From the NCBI RefSeq assembly GCF_006442795.2, contig NZ_CP083956.1, forward strand, positions 2,147,501 to 2,211,500: a stretch of 64,000 bases of DNA, written 5' to 3'. Source of the DNA: Mesorhizobium sp. B1-1-8. GTDB lineage: Bacteria > Pseudomonadota > Alphaproteobacteria > Rhizobiales > Rhizobiaceae. The first letter of the stretch is position 1. Each line of letters opens with the position of its first letter. The position numbers and the translations under genes are program-made. Of this stretch, positions 1 to 8,125 are shown in pieces. The notes below the pieces were generated by a model. The model saw nothing but the letters and a program-made list of their open reading frames with translations, made no database searches and was not told the origin of the DNA.

Positions 1-1
1 C

Positions 2-1663
2 GACCCGGTGCGCATGTATCTGCGCGAGATGGGCTCGGTGGAGCTTCTGTCGCGCGAGGGCGAAATTGCGATTGCCAAGCGCATCGAGGCCGGCCGCGAG
101 ACGATGATCGCCGGCCTGTGCGAAAGCCCGCTGACCTTCCAGGCCATCATCATCTGGCGCGACGAGCTCAACGAATCGAAGATCCTGCTGCGCGAGATCA
201 TCGATCTCGAGGCGACCTATGCCGGCCCCGAGGCCAAGCAGGCGCCGGTGGTCGAACGCATCGAGGAAGCGCCGAAGGTCGACGAGAAGCCGCGCGGCCG
301 CGGCGCTGGGCGCGAAGAAGAAGACGACATCACCAATGTCGGCGGCGACACCCGCGGCCTCGAGGAAGACGAGGACGACGAGGACGAGGCAAGCCTGTCG
401 CTGGCGGCGATGGAAGCCGAACTGCGTCCGCAGGTGATGGAGACGCTCGACGTCATCGCCGACACCTACAAGAAGCTGCGCAAGCTGCAGGACCAGCAGG
501 TCGAGAACCGGCTGGCAGCGGCCGGCACGCTGTCGCCCAGCCAGGATCGCCGGCTGAAGGAGCTGAAGGATCAGCTGATCAAGGCGGTGAAGTCGCTGTC
601 GCTCAACACGGCGCGCATCGAGGCGCTGGTCGAGCAGCTTTACGACATCAACAAGCGCCTGGTGCAGAACGAGGGCAGGCTGCTCAGGCTCGCCGAGAGC
701 TATGGCGTGCGCCGCGAGGAATTCCTCAGGGAATATCAGGGCTCGGAACTCGACCCGAACTGGACGCGCTCGATCGCCAACCTGACGTCGCGCGGCTGGA
801 AGGAATTCACCAAGAACGAGAAGGATGCGATCAAGGAGCTGCGCACCGAGATCCAGAACCTCGCCACCGAGACGGCGATCTCGATCCAGGAATTCCGTAA
901 GATCGTCAACCAGGTGCAAAAGGGCGAGCGCGAGGCCGCGATCGCCAAGAAGGAAATGGTCGAGGCCAATCTTCGTCTCGTCATCTCCATCGCCAAGAAA
1001 TACACCAACCGCGGCCTGCAGTTCCTCGACCTGATCCAGGAAGGCAATATCGGCTTGATGAAGGCGGTGGACAAATTCGAATACCGCCGCGGCTACAAGT
1101 TCTCGACCTACGCGACGTGGTGGATCCGGCAGGCGATCACCCGTTCGATCGCCGACCAGGCGCGCACCATCCGCATTCCGGTGCACATGATCGAGACGAT
1201 CAACAAGATCGTGCGCACCTCGCGCCAGATGCTGCACGAGATCGGCCGCGAGCCGACGCCGGAGGAACTGGCCGAAAAGCTCGCAATGCCGCTCGAAAAA
1301 GTGCGCAAGGTGCTGAAGATCGCCAAGGAGCCGATCTCACTCGAAACGCCGGTCGGCGACGAGGAGGATTCGCATCTGGGCGACTTCATCGAGGACAAGA
1401 TGGCGATCCTGCCGATCGATGCTGCGATCCAGGCCAATCTGCGCGAGACCACCACGCGCGTGCTGGCTTCGCTGACGCCGCGCGAGGAGCGCGTCCTGCG
1501 CATGCGCTTCGGCATCGGCATGAACACCGACCACACGTTGGAAGAGGTCGGCCAGCAATTCTCGGTCACCCGCGAGCGCATCCGCCAGATTGAGGCCAAG
1601 GCGCTGCGCAAGCTCAAGCATCCGAGCCGCAGCCGCAAGCTGAGAAGCTTCCTCGACAGCTGA
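2..1663 (+). CDS. rpoD: RNA polymerase primary sigma factor RpoD (5' truncated by window edge)
   Basis: Housekeeping sigma-70 factor that directs RNA polymerase to -35/-10 promoters. The frame is open from base 2 and begins in region 1.2 ([11 protein letters not shown]), so the N-terminus lies outside the window. In order one sees an acidic low-complexity insert (EEDEDDEDE), the long non-conserved region, region 2 ([24 protein letters not shown], with the [10 protein letters not shown] core-binding and -10 recognition stretch), region 3, and region 4 with its helix-turn-helix ([20 protein letters not shown]). It ends with the usual alphaproteobacterial tail [12 protein letters not shown]. About 553 residues are visible. 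Its last 63 bp recur in diverged form about 700 bp downstream. Confidence 0.98.
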   Translation, partial: DPVRMYLREMGSVELLSREGEIAIAKRIEAGRETMIAGLCESPLTFQAIIIWRDELNESKILLREIIDLEATYAGPEAKQAPVVERIEEAPKVDEKPRGRGAGREEEDDITNVGGDTRGLEEDEDDEDEASLSLAAMEAELRPQVMETLDVIADTYKKLRKLQDQQVENRLAAAGTLSPSQDRRLKELKDQLIKAVKSLSLNTARIEALVEQLYDINKRLVQNEGRLLRLAESYGVRREEFLREYQGSELDPNWTRSIANLTSRGWKEFTKNEKDAIKELRTEIQNLATETAISIQEFRKIVNQVQKGEREAAIAKKEMVEANLRLVISIAKKYTNRGLQFLDLIQEGNIGLMKAVDKFEYRRGYKFSTYATWWIRQAITRSIADQARTIRIPVHMIETINKIVRTSRQMLHEIGREPTPEELAEKLAMPLEKVRKVLKIAKEPISLETPVGDEEDSHLGDFIEDKMAILPIDAAIQANLRETTTRVLASLTPREERVLRMRFGIGMNTDHTLEEVGQQFSVTRERIRQIEAKALRKLKHPSRSRKLRSFLDS

Positions 1664-1677
1664 GGCTAGGCACCCCC

Positions 1678-2307
1678 ATGGGAGAGGCGGTAGTAGTCAG
1701 ACGGCCGTCGCGCCGTCTCCTCCCAAGGGTCTTCCTCTTCTGCCTGCTTGGCTTTGCAATCCACCTATGGATCCTGCTTGGAGCCATGATTTTCGGCCAT
1801 CCTTTTTTGCCTTCGCAGGCTTATGTCAGCAGCCACGATATGATCGCGAAATCGGTAGCAATACCGGTTGGCTGCCTAATGTTGTTCTTTTGCTGCCGGA
1901 AGTTTGCGAAGGATTTCCAGAGCCCGAACTTATCCACCAAGACCTTCCTTGTTTCCGGCTTCGGTATTCTTGTCGTGCCTCTCGTTTTCGGGGTTTTTGC
2001 TCGGGCAATTGTTCTCACCGCATACCCGCTGTGGCTAGCGGCAGTGGCGGGTAGAGACACGCAGCTCGAATTTTCCATAGGCGATATCACGGGTTCATCA
2101 ATGCGCTGTCCGTATAGGGTCGATCTCGCGGACATGCCGATAATGACTGGCACTCTATGCGACGTCCCGGAAGCTGTTCGTAAGACGCTTTATCCAGGCA
2201 TGAGGGTTTTGTTGACCGGACGCGGCACGGTAAACGGGCTTTTTGCGGCGAGAATTAATGTTGCTCCTAGCGGGCAAGTATTACCCGGCGAGGATTGGCT
2301 TCGCTGA
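1678..2307 (+). CDS. Hypothetical membrane protein inserted behind rpoD
   Basis: A 209-residue protein I do not recognise. Residues about 15-40, 58-75 and 88-125 are hydrophobic and probably form three membrane helices; the last ~80 residues look soluble and could form a small beta-rich domain. ATG at 1678 lies 15 nt after the rpoD stop, with no strong ribosome binding site. The base composition is visibly less GC-rich than in the genes around it. The stop codon abuts a second, diverged copy of the rpoD 3' end. Seen: the ORF, the hydrophobic segments and the repeat. Inferred: horizontally acquired cargo inserted at the rpoD terminus. No function is proposed. Confidence 0.6.
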   Translation: MGEAVVVRRPSRRLLPRVFLFCLLGFAIHLWILLGAMIFGHPFLPSQAYVSSHDMIAKSVAIPVGCLMLFFCCRKFAKDFQSPNLSTKTFLVSGFGILVVPLVFGVFARAIVLTAYPLWLAAVAGRDTQLEFSIGDITGSSMRCPYRVDLADMPIMTGTLCDVPEAVRKTLYPGMRVLLTGRGTVNGLFAARINVAPSGQVLPGEDWLR

Positions 2308-2370
2308 CGCTGCGCAGGCTCAAGCATCCGAGCAGGTTGCGCAAGCTCAGAAGCTTCCTCGACAGCTGAG
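2308..2370 (+). repeat. Diverged duplicate of the rpoD 3' end
   Basis: This segment aligns without gaps to 1602-1664 (rpoD end and stop codon) with about seven mismatches in 63 positions. It would encode [19 protein letters not shown] followed by TGA, against [19 protein letters not shown] in the intact gene. The two copies flank the 1678-2307 membrane-protein gene as direct repeats. Confidence 0.85.
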
Positions 2371-2562
2371 CGGAACGCAATCATACGAAGATCAAAAGAG
2401 CGCCGAGGCACCCTTTTGAGTTTTCGGCTATCTCTCATGCCACCTTGCCGGGTTTGCCCGACAGGAGGATAATCCGGCGTCGGATGCATTTTTCTGGGCG
2501 ATAACCCGGATGCCCGCCCCGGCGAAGCCGCCGTGCTCCGTGGCCCCGGAGGGAGGTGTGCC

Positions 2563-2856
2563 ATGACAACTTACATCGTGCTTATCAACTGGACTGAGCT
2601 GGGCGCCAAGAACGTGCGCGAGTCGCCTAAGCGGCTCGATGCCGCCAAGAAGCTGCTGGGAGACATGGGTGGATCGTTCAAGGCGTTCTATCTGACCATG
2701 GGCGAATGCGATATGGTCGCGGTGGTCGAGGCGCCCGACGATGCAGTGCTTGCCCGTTTCGCGCTGATGCTGTCGTCGGGCGGCAATGTCAGGACGCGAA
2801 CGATGAAGGCGTTCCCGGAATTCGCCTATCGTGAGATCATTAGCTCGCTCGGATAA
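2563..2856 (+). CDS. GYD domain-containing protein
   Basis: A 97-residue protein of the GYD family, small ferredoxin-fold proteins of uncertain function found widely in Proteobacteria. It starts MTTYIVLINWTELG and keeps the family pattern of an N-terminal strand, a helix (SPKRLDAAKKLL) and the region reading LTMGECDMVAVVEAPDD. ATG at 2563 is preceded by GGAGGTG at a good distance, which favours it over the upstream in-frame ATG at 2533. It stands just upstream of a DCC-like gene with a 17-nt gap, so the two may be co-transcribed. The catalytic role, if any, is unknown. Confidence 0.85.
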   Translation: MTTYIVLINWTELGAKNVRESPKRLDAAKKLLGDMGGSFKAFYLTMGECDMVAVVEAPDDAVLARFALMLSSGGNVRTRTMKAFPEFAYREIISSLG

Positions 2857-2873
2857 CCGGCTGAAGGGACGGC

Positions 2874-3296
2874 GTGGCTATTGCGAAGCCGCGCCGCATT
2901 CCTGATAGTCGCGCCATGCCCGAGCCGTTGCTGACCGTCTGGTACAACACACGCCGTCCGGTGTGCGACGCCGGCATCAACCGGCAGAAGCGGCGGCTCA
3001 TGGAGGCGGTCAAGGCTGGCCGCATCGAATTCCGCGACATTAATTTCGAACCTGAGGCGCTTTCGGCTTTCGGCGCCTCGCTGGAGGATATCCGCCGGCG
3101 CCTGCATGCGACCGATGCCGAAGGACGGCTGTTGGTCGGCGCCGATGTGGCGATCGCGGTCTGGCGGCTCACGCCGGACGAAGGCTGGCTGGCCAGGCTG
3201 TTCGGCAACGCCGTCATGCTGCCGTTGACCCGCTTCTGCTACGACCGCTTCGCCGACCTGCTCTATGCCTGGAATCGCCGAAGCGGCCGCTGGTAG
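2874..3296 (+). CDS. DCC-family (DUF393) thiol-disulfide oxidoreductase-like protein lacking the first cysteine
   Basis: A 140-residue protein with the DCC/DUF393 layout: an opening strand, the motif region VWYNTRRPVCDAGI, then FRDINFEPEALSAFG and the downstream GADVAIAVWRLTP segment. Family members normally carry a CxxC-like motif (DxxCPxC); here an arginine stands where the first cysteine is expected, so ordinary dithiol chemistry is doubtful. A GTG start at 2874 has AAGGGA four bases upstream and is preferred; ATG at 2916 is the alternative. The C-terminus (LTRFCYDRFADLLYAWNRR) fits the family. Assignment is moderately sure, activity is not. Confidence 0.7.
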   Translation: MAIAKPRRIPDSRAMPEPLLTVWYNTRRPVCDAGINRQKRRLMEAVKAGRIEFRDINFEPEALSAFGASLEDIRRRLHATDAEGRLLVGADVAIAVWRLTPDEGWLARLFGNAVMLPLTRFCYDRFADLLYAWNRRSGRW

Positions 3297-3355
3297 CCCG
3301 ACGAGGCCCTTCGCCTGCACATGCATAAATCATCCCTTGGTACGCACTTCGATAC

Positions 3356-3418
3356 ATCGTAAGATATATCTTGACTCCTTCAACGCCACGACCTAATTAA
3401 GATATATCGTAAGGTATA
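3356..3418. promoter_or_regulatory. Tandem operator-like repeats upstream of the PadR gene
   Basis: ATCGTAAGATATA at 3356-3368 recurs as ATCGTAAGGTATA at 3406-3418, 50 bp apart. The first overlaps the perfect 12-bp palindrome AAGATATATCTT (3361-3372), and the second follows a matching AAGATATATCGT. They lie 15-77 bp before the padR-type start codon. Inference: binding sites for autorepression by the PadR protein. Confidence 0.6.
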
Positions 3419-3432
3419 ACTGAGGAGCAATC

Positions 3433-4104
3433 ATGCACAGGCACAATCATTTTGGCGAGCGCATGTTCATGCACATGGCCGGCAAATTCGGCGGCCGCGG
3501 CGGCGGCTTTGGCCCGTTCGGCCATGGCGGCAGGGGCGGCGGACGCGGCGGGGCGGGCGACATGTTCCGCGCCGGCCGCATGCTGGCCGACGGCGATCTC
3601 AAGCTGATCACGCTATCGCTGTTGGCCGAGGCGCCGCGCCACGGCTACGACATCATCAAGGCGCTGGAGGAACGCTCCAGCGGCATCTACAGCCCGAGCC
3701 CGGGTGTGGTCTATCCGACGCTGACCTTCCTGGAAGAGGCCGGCTACGCCGTGTCGCAGAGCGAAGGCAACAAGAAGGTTTTCTCGATCACCGACGCCGG
3801 CAGGGCGCATCTCGACGAGAACCGCGAGATGATCGACAGCGTGCTCGACCATCTCGAGAGCTTCGGCCGCAAGATGGCCAAGGCGCGCGAATGGTTCGGC
3901 TGGAATGACGACGGCGAGGACCGGCGCGGCGGTCGGGGCGGCCGTGGGGATCGCTTGGAAGCGCGTGACCAGTTCCGCGCCCTGCGCCACCGGCTGCGCG
4001 CCGCCCTCGGCGACTTCGTCGATGCGCCGCAGGACAAGCAAGCCGAAGCGATCAGCATCCTTGAAGCCGCCGCCGATGCGCTGGAGGCGCTGTCGCGCCG
4101 CTAA
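3433..4104 (+). CDS. PadR family transcriptional regulator with Gly/His-rich N-terminus
   Basis: A 223-residue regulator. After a 45-residue low-complexity head rich in His, Gly and Arg, residues about 50-130 form a PadR winged helix (DLKLITLSLLAEAPRHGYDIIKALEE, then GVVYPTLTFLEEAGY). A C-terminal coiled region follows, interrupted by a second Gly/Arg-rich patch. ATG at 3433 follows GAGGAG. PadR proteins usually repress nearby genes and themselves. Two repeat-type operators stand just upstream, and an intrinsic terminator follows the gene, so it is probably monocistronic. The His-rich head could bind metal, but that is speculation. Confidence 0.9.
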   Translation: MHRHNHFGERMFMHMAGKFGGRGGGFGPFGHGGRGGGRGGAGDMFRAGRMLADGDLKLITLSLLAEAPRHGYDIIKALEERSSGIYSPSPGVVYPTLTFLEEAGYAVSQSEGNKKVFSITDAGRAHLDENREMIDSVLDHLESFGRKMAKAREWFGWNDDGEDRRGGRGGRGDRLEARDQFRALRHRLRAALGDFVDAPQDKQAEAISILEAAADALEALSRR

Positions 4105-4125
4105 AGACCAACGCCCGCTGAACGG

Positions 4126-4153
4126 AAAAAGCCCGGAGAGATCCGGGCTTTTT
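4126..4153. terminator. Bidirectional intrinsic terminator after the PadR gene
   Basis: A-tract, stem AAAAAGCCCGGA / TCCGGGCTTTTT with a four-base loop, and T-tract. It can end both the PadR transcript and the convergent YiaAB transcript. Confidence 0.9.
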
Positions 4154-4187
4154 ATTTGGTCGCCGATTTCATGCGGCAGGCGAGGCA

Positions 4188-4448
4188 TCATTCCTTGCCG
4201 ACATATTCGCTGATCAGCTTCTCGTTGCGGGCCCTTTCGATCTTGGCCGTGGTTTCCGCGGCAAGCCGCTCGTCGGTACGGTACTTGACCAGGTTCACCA
4301 GGCTGCCGGTGAGCAGCAGGATGCCCATGGCCCAGTAGCCCTTGGTCGAGAGGTCGACCGGGGCCAGCCATAGCGACAGGCCGAGCATGAAATAGGCGGC
4401 ACCGACCGAGATGGTGTTGAACATGATGTAGGTCTGATTGGCGTTCAT
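4188..4448 (-). CDS. YiaA/YiaB family inner membrane protein
   Basis: An 86-residue protein with two predicted membrane helices (about residues 8-28 and 40-58) joined by a short charged loop, matching the YiaAB two-helix domain, and a charged C-terminal tail. The family's function is unknown; members are inner-membrane proteins. It lies directly downstream of the PspA-like gene on the same strand (about 50 nt gap), so a shared membrane-stress operon controlled by the divergent TetR regulator is plausible. The strand ends at the bidirectional terminator. Confidence 0.85.
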   Translation of the reverse strand: MNANQTYIMFNTISVGAAYFMLGLSLWLAPVDLSTKGYWAMGILLLTGSLVNLVKYRTDERLAAETTAKIERARNEKLISEYVGKE

Positions 4449-4499
4449 CGTATTGCTCCGTTGGTTTGGTCAGATTCTGTTTTCGGGAGAATGCGGGTT

Positions 4500-5177
4500 T
4501 CAGTTCTGGGATTTCAGACGGTCTAAAACATCCTTGGCGCGGACCCTGGTCGCGGGACCGTGCCCGGCCTCGGCAAGGCGGTCGCGGATCGCTTCGTGGC
4601 GCAACTCGCCGTCGATCTCGTCCAGGATGCCGGCCTCCTCGAACGGATCGCTGCCTTCCTTGATGCGGGCGAGCAGCTCCTCCGCCTCGTTGAGGCTTGC
4701 GGTGCGGCCGATCGACCGGTTGAGGCGCGACTGCGCCTTGCGTTCGGCATCGATCGCCCGGGCCGAGATCATGCCTTGGTTGAGATCGACGATGCGGCGG
4801 TGCGCACGCTCGACGGAAACGCGCATCCGCAATGTCTTTTCGCCAAGGCTTTGCACCGTGGCCCGGCGGACTTCGCGTTCATTCTCGAGTTCGGCAATGG
4901 CGGTGGCGCCGCCTTCTGCCAGCGTTTCGTTGTTGACGGCGAGCGCGCTCCGCGTGCGCGTTTCAAGGTCGGCGATGCGGCGGTCGAGCTGGTCGAGGCC
5001 CGCCTGCTCGGCGCGCTGACGCACAATCAGCGAGGCGAGCGTCTGCTTGGCGGCGGCAAGTCCGGCCTCGGCGTCGCGGATGCGCTGTGCCAGAAGGTCG
5101 ATGGCAAAGCGGTCCTTCAGCCCGTCCTCGGCCCGCGCGCTGGCACCGTCCAGCAAGGTTCTGATCAGGCTAAGCAT
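4500..5177 (-). CDS. PspA/IM30 family protein
   Basis: A 225-residue, almost entirely helical coiled-coil protein of the PspA/IM30 family. Such proteins polymerise on the inner membrane and protect it under stress. It starts MLSLIRTLLDGASARAEDG at an ATG ending at 5177, with an AGAAGAACC-type purine stretch upstream; the extra 22 codons of the open frame run into the operator region and are rejected. The frame is rich in Ala, Glu and Arg heptads. Three GAAC-N3-GTTC palindromes lie between it and the divergent TetR gene. Confidence 0.85.
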   Translation of the reverse strand: MLSLIRTLLDGASARAEDGLKDRFAIDLLAQRIRDAEAGLAAAKQTLASLIVRQRAEQAGLDQLDRRIADLETRTRSALAVNNETLAEGGATAIAELENEREVRRATVQSLGEKTLRMRVSVERAHRRIVDLNQGMISARAIDAERKAQSRLNRSIGRTASLNEAEELLARIKEGSDPFEEAGILDEIDGELRHEAIRDRLAEAGHGPATRVRAKDVLDRLKSQN

Positions 5178-5201
5178 GGTTCTTCTCCCTTCGGTTGCTG
5201 C

Positions 5202-5271
5202 GTGAACGATGTTCACAAACTCAACATAGCAAGAAATGAACATTGTTCAAGCAAGATTTTGAACGCTGTTC
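5202..5271. promoter_or_regulatory. Three GAAC-N3-GTTC operators between pspA-like and tetR
   Basis: Palindromes GTGAACGATGTTCAC (5202-5216), TGAACATTGTTCA (5237-5249) and GAACGCTGTTC (5261-5271) share GAAC-N3-GTTC. They sit in the divergent promoter region, so the TetR protein at 5355 is the likely ligand, controlling both itself and the PspA/YiaAB genes. Confidence 0.75.
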
Positions 5272-5354
5272 ACTTGAATGAAATAATGGTAAACGCTAGA
5301 CCATGGAGAACCGAAAGACATGCTTTGCCGGCTCTCCAAGCATGGGACGAGAAA

Positions 5355-5996
5355 ATGGCGCTGAACAAGGAAGAGATGAGCGAGAAGGTGCTCGCCATCG
5401 CCGAGACGCTGATCAACGAGGGCGGCGTCGACAATCTGAAGGCGCGCACGATTGCCGAGCAGGCCGGAATCTCGGTCGGCTCGGTCTACAATCTATTTGC
5501 CGATCTCGACGAGGTGCATCGCGCCGTCAACATGCGGCTTCTCGACCGGCTGGGCGCGGCGGGCGTGGCGGCCATGGCCGATCTCGAAAGGCAAGGGGTG
5601 ACCGATGTCCAGCATCGCATCCTGGCGATGGCCGCAGCCTATGTGCAGTTCGTCGAGGCGCATCCCGGCAGCTGGCCGGCCGTACTTGCCTTCAACCGCC
5701 GCCGTGCGACGCGGCCAGGCCCGGATGCCTATGACGCGTTGCTCGACGAGTTATTCGGCATCATCGCCGGCGTGCTCAAGGCCGGCGACTTCGACCTCGA
5801 CGACAAGCGCCGCGCGCTTGCGGCCCGAACTTTGTGGTCAAGCGTGCATGGCATCGTGACCAGCGGCTATGTGGCGAATTCGGACAGCCGCCAGGCCGAG
5901 GAGATCTGGCATCAGGTCGAGCTGCTGGTCGGCGTTTTCGTCAAGGGACTGGAACACGGCGGTGCATTCGCGCATGCTGAGACAAAGCCTGCATGA
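5355..5996 (+). CDS. TetR/AcrR family transcriptional regulator
   Basis: A 213-residue TetR-type repressor. The N-terminal DNA-binding domain is clear (LKARTIAEQAGISVGSVYNLFADLDEVHRAV, residues about 28-60). The remainder is a helical ligand or dimerisation domain with the TetR C-terminal pattern ALAARTLWSSVHGIVTSG. The start chosen is ATG at 5355 with a GACGAG purine stretch upstream; the much longer open frame upstream crosses the divergent gene and is not coding. It is divergent from the PspA-like gene with three shared palindromes between, which suggests it represses that membrane-stress operon. The ligand is unknown. Confidence 0.9.
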   Translation: MALNKEEMSEKVLAIAETLINEGGVDNLKARTIAEQAGISVGSVYNLFADLDEVHRAVNMRLLDRLGAAGVAAMADLERQGVTDVQHRILAMAAAYVQFVEAHPGSWPAVLAFNRRRATRPGPDAYDALLDELFGIIAGVLKAGDFDLDDKRRALAARTLWSSVHGIVTSGYVANSDSRQAEEIWHQVELLVGVFVKGLEHGGAFAHAETKPA

Positions 5997-6048
5997 ACAA
6001 GGGATGCCTTGAGTCCTCAGGTATCCGCGTGAATGGGAGTTTTGAGAA

Positions 6049-6339
6049 ATGTCTTTTCTGAAGAAGCTTTTTGGCGGCGGTGGCGAAACGACGGAGGCCG
6101 GCACTGCCAAGCCGGCAAAGCAGGTCGAGCACAAGGGCTTCCTGATCAGCGCCACGCCCTACCAGGCCGAGGGCCAGTATCAGATCTGCGGCGTCGTCTC
6201 GAAGGAAGTGGACGGCGTGATGAAGGAGCACCGCTTCATCCGCGCCGACCGTTTCGCGGGTCTCGACGATGCCGTCGACATCTCGATCAAGAAGGGCATC
6301 CAACTGGTCGACGAGCAAGGCAAGAAGATGTTCGGCTGA
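6049..6339 (+). CDS. HlyU family protein
   Basis: A 96-residue HlyU-domain protein. In Vibrio, HlyU is a winged-helix regulator of toxin genes; the alphaproteobacterial relatives are uncharacterised. Seen: a hydrophobic start (MSFLKKLFGGGG), a linker, and the conserved core YQICGVVSKEVDGVMKEHRFIRAD with the FAGLDDAVDISIKKG helix. ATG at 6049 follows GGGAGTTTTGAGAA. A strong terminator follows. Regulatory function here is inferred only from the family name. Confidence 0.85.
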   Translation: MSFLKKLFGGGGETTEAGTAKPAKQVEHKGFLISATPYQAEGQYQICGVVSKEVDGVMKEHRFIRADRFAGLDDAVDISIKKGIQLVDEQGKKMFG

Positions 6340-6365
6340 ACGGCGGCTTTTCGCAATACAAATGA

Positions 6366-6393
6366 CAGGCGCCCGATTGGCGCCTGCCTTTTT
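6366..6393. terminator. Intrinsic terminator after the HlyU gene
   Basis: Stem AGGCGCC / GGCGCCT with loop CGATT at 6367-6385, followed by CCTTTTT. It sits between the HlyU gene and the convergent azoreductase gene. Confidence 0.85.
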
Positions 6394-6412
6394 CAGTTCC
6401 AGGACGTCCGCC

Positions 6413-7057
6413 TTACGCCGCAATGGCGATACCATCGGCTTTGCCGGCCGCGGCGGCGATCGCGCCGATCTTGGCGGTCGCCTTGGCGAGCGCGGCGGTG
6501 ACCGCATCAGCGCCCATGCCGACGCCTTCGATGCGGATGACCTCGACATCTGTCATGCCGAGGAAGCCGAGCACGCTGCGCAGGTAAGGGATGGCATGGT
6601 CCATCTGCATGGCGGCGCCTTCGGAATAGATGCCGCCGGAAGCGAGCACGATATAGACCTTCTTGCCGGTGACGAGACCCTTGGGGCCGTTCTCGCCATA
6701 GGCAAAGGTCTTGCCGGAACGGGCAATGTGATCGACCCAGGACTTCAGCGTCGAGGAGATGTTGAAGTTGATGAAGCCGGTCGCGAGAATGACGGTGTCG
6801 GCCGCGAACAGTTCGTCAAGTGCTGCGTCCGACACGCCGACGACCTCGGCCTGGCGCGGGCTGCGCGCTTCGGCGGGCGTGTAGATGCCGGTCGCATAAT
6901 CGGGATCGATATGCGGCAGCGGATTGGCGACGAGGTCGCGGACCACAAGCTTGGCCGACGGGTCGGCGGCAAGCAGCTTTTCCGCGAGGTCGTTGGCGAT
7001 GCGGGTCGAATGCGAAGCCGCGCCACGCGGGCTTGAAGTGACGAGAAGAATGGACAT
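6413..7057 (-). CDS. azoR: FMN-dependent NADH-azoreductase
   Basis: A 214-residue flavodoxin-fold quinone/azo reductase that uses FMN and NADH. Visible are the phosphate-binding opening (LLVTSSPRGAASHSTRIA), the PADTVILATGFINFNISSTLKSWVDHIAR-type flavin loop and FLGMTDVEVIRIEGVGMG. ATG at 7057 follows a GGAGAGCCC stretch. It is divergent from a LysR regulator about 105 bp away, the classical layout for LysR-controlled reductases. It probably protects against quinones or other electrophiles. Family length (about 200 residues) is normal. Confidence 0.92.
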   Translation of the reverse strand: MSILLVTSSPRGAASHSTRIANDLAEKLLAADPSAKLVVRDLVANPLPHIDPDYATGIYTPAEARSPRQAEVVGVSDAALDELFAADTVILATGFINFNISSTLKSWVDHIARSGKTFAYGENGPKGLVTGKKVYIVLASGGIYSEGAAMQMDHAIPYLRSVLGFLGMTDVEVIRIEGVGMGADAVTAALAKATAKIGAIAAAAGKADGIAIAA

Positions 7058-7162
7058 TTGGGCTCTCCAGCGGTTGGAATGATTTTGTCCATCGATATAT
7101 GGAGCGCCGCACCTATTTGAAAAACTGTGATATTCTATATACAATCCATCCATGAATTGGAT

Positions 7163-8116
7163 ATGGCTATGCAACCCAATCCGAAGCTCGACCAGCTTCA
7201 GGTCTTTGTCACCGTGGCCGAAACCGGCAGTTTCTCGGCCGCTGGTCGCAAACTCAACCGCGCCCAATCCGTCATCAGCTACACCATCGCCAATCTGGAG
7301 GCGCAGCTCGGCCTGAAGCTGTTCGAGCGCGACGGCACACGCGAGCCGCGGCTGACCGAGATCGGCCGGGCGACGCTGGAGGATGCGCGGCGCATGCTTG
7401 GCGTGCTGCAGCGGCTTCGGTCGCGTGTCGACAGCCACAGCCAGGGGCTGGAGGCCGAGGTCGCGTTGGCGGTTGACCCTGCGCTGCCTTCATCGGTGCT
7501 GGTCAGGGTGCTGAAGGCGTTCGAGGCGCAGTTCCCGACGGTGATGCTGCGGCTGCATATCGGGTCGCTCGGCCTGATCCCGGATCTCGTCGTCAACGGA
7601 CAGGCGGATCTCGGCATTGGCGGGCTGCTCGGTGAAGTCGACGTGCATCTCGTGCGCATCGGCTTCATGTCGATGGTGCCGGCCGCCGCGGCAGATCACC
7701 CGCTGGCGCTGCTGCCTAGACCGGTGGCGATCGAGGACGTGCGCGAACACACCCAGCTGGTTGTCACCGATCAGTCAGAACGGACGCGCGGGCGCGACTA
7801 CGGCGTCTTTGCCTATCGCACCTGGCGGCTGACCGACATGCGCACCAAGCACATATTGATGCGCGAAGGGCTGGGTTGGGGCGGCTTGCCGCGGTGGCTG
7901 ATCGCCGACGACCTGGCGAGCGGCCGGCTCGTGGAACTCGATCTCGAACCCTACAGGGAGGAACGCGCGCCGCTCTATGCCATGCGCCGCACCGACCGCA
8001 GCCCGAAGCCGGTGGCGAGCTGGCTGATCGAACAGTTCAAGCGTGAACTAGGCTGCTTCAATGAATTCGAGCCGAACAAGGAGCAGGGTCCGGAAAGCCC
8101 CAATGCGCCTGCCTGA
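7163..8116 (+). CDS. LysR family transcriptional regulator
   Basis: A 317-residue LysR regulator. The winged HTH is at the N-terminus (LDQLQVFVTVAETGSFSAAGRKLNRAQSVISYTIANLEAQLG). A periplasmic-binding-like effector domain follows, including LVVTDQSER and the MREGLGWGGLPRWLIADDL segment. ATG 7163 or 7169 are both possible; the open frame from 7127 would include the promoter. It is divergent from the azoreductase and likely activates it on sensing a quinone-like or oxidative signal (inference from layout). Confidence 0.9.
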   Translation: MAMQPNPKLDQLQVFVTVAETGSFSAAGRKLNRAQSVISYTIANLEAQLGLKLFERDGTREPRLTEIGRATLEDARRMLGVLQRLRSRVDSHSQGLEAEVALAVDPALPSSVLVRVLKAFEAQFPTVMLRLHIGSLGLIPDLVVNGQADLGIGGLLGEVDVHLVRIGFMSMVPAAAADHPLALLPRPVAIEDVREHTQLVVTDQSERTRGRDYGVFAYRTWRLTDMRTKHILMREGLGWGGLPRWLIADDLASGRLVELDLEPYREERAPLYAMRRTDRSPKPVASWLIEQFKRELGCFNEFEPNKEQGPESPNAPA

Positions 8117-8125
8117 GACAGGCTC

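Noticed and set aside
4560..5354. Long plus-strand open frame running into the TetR gene
   Set aside because: It is the antisense shadow of the PspA-like gene plus the operator region; TetR homology starts only at 5355, after a purine-rich ribosome binding site.
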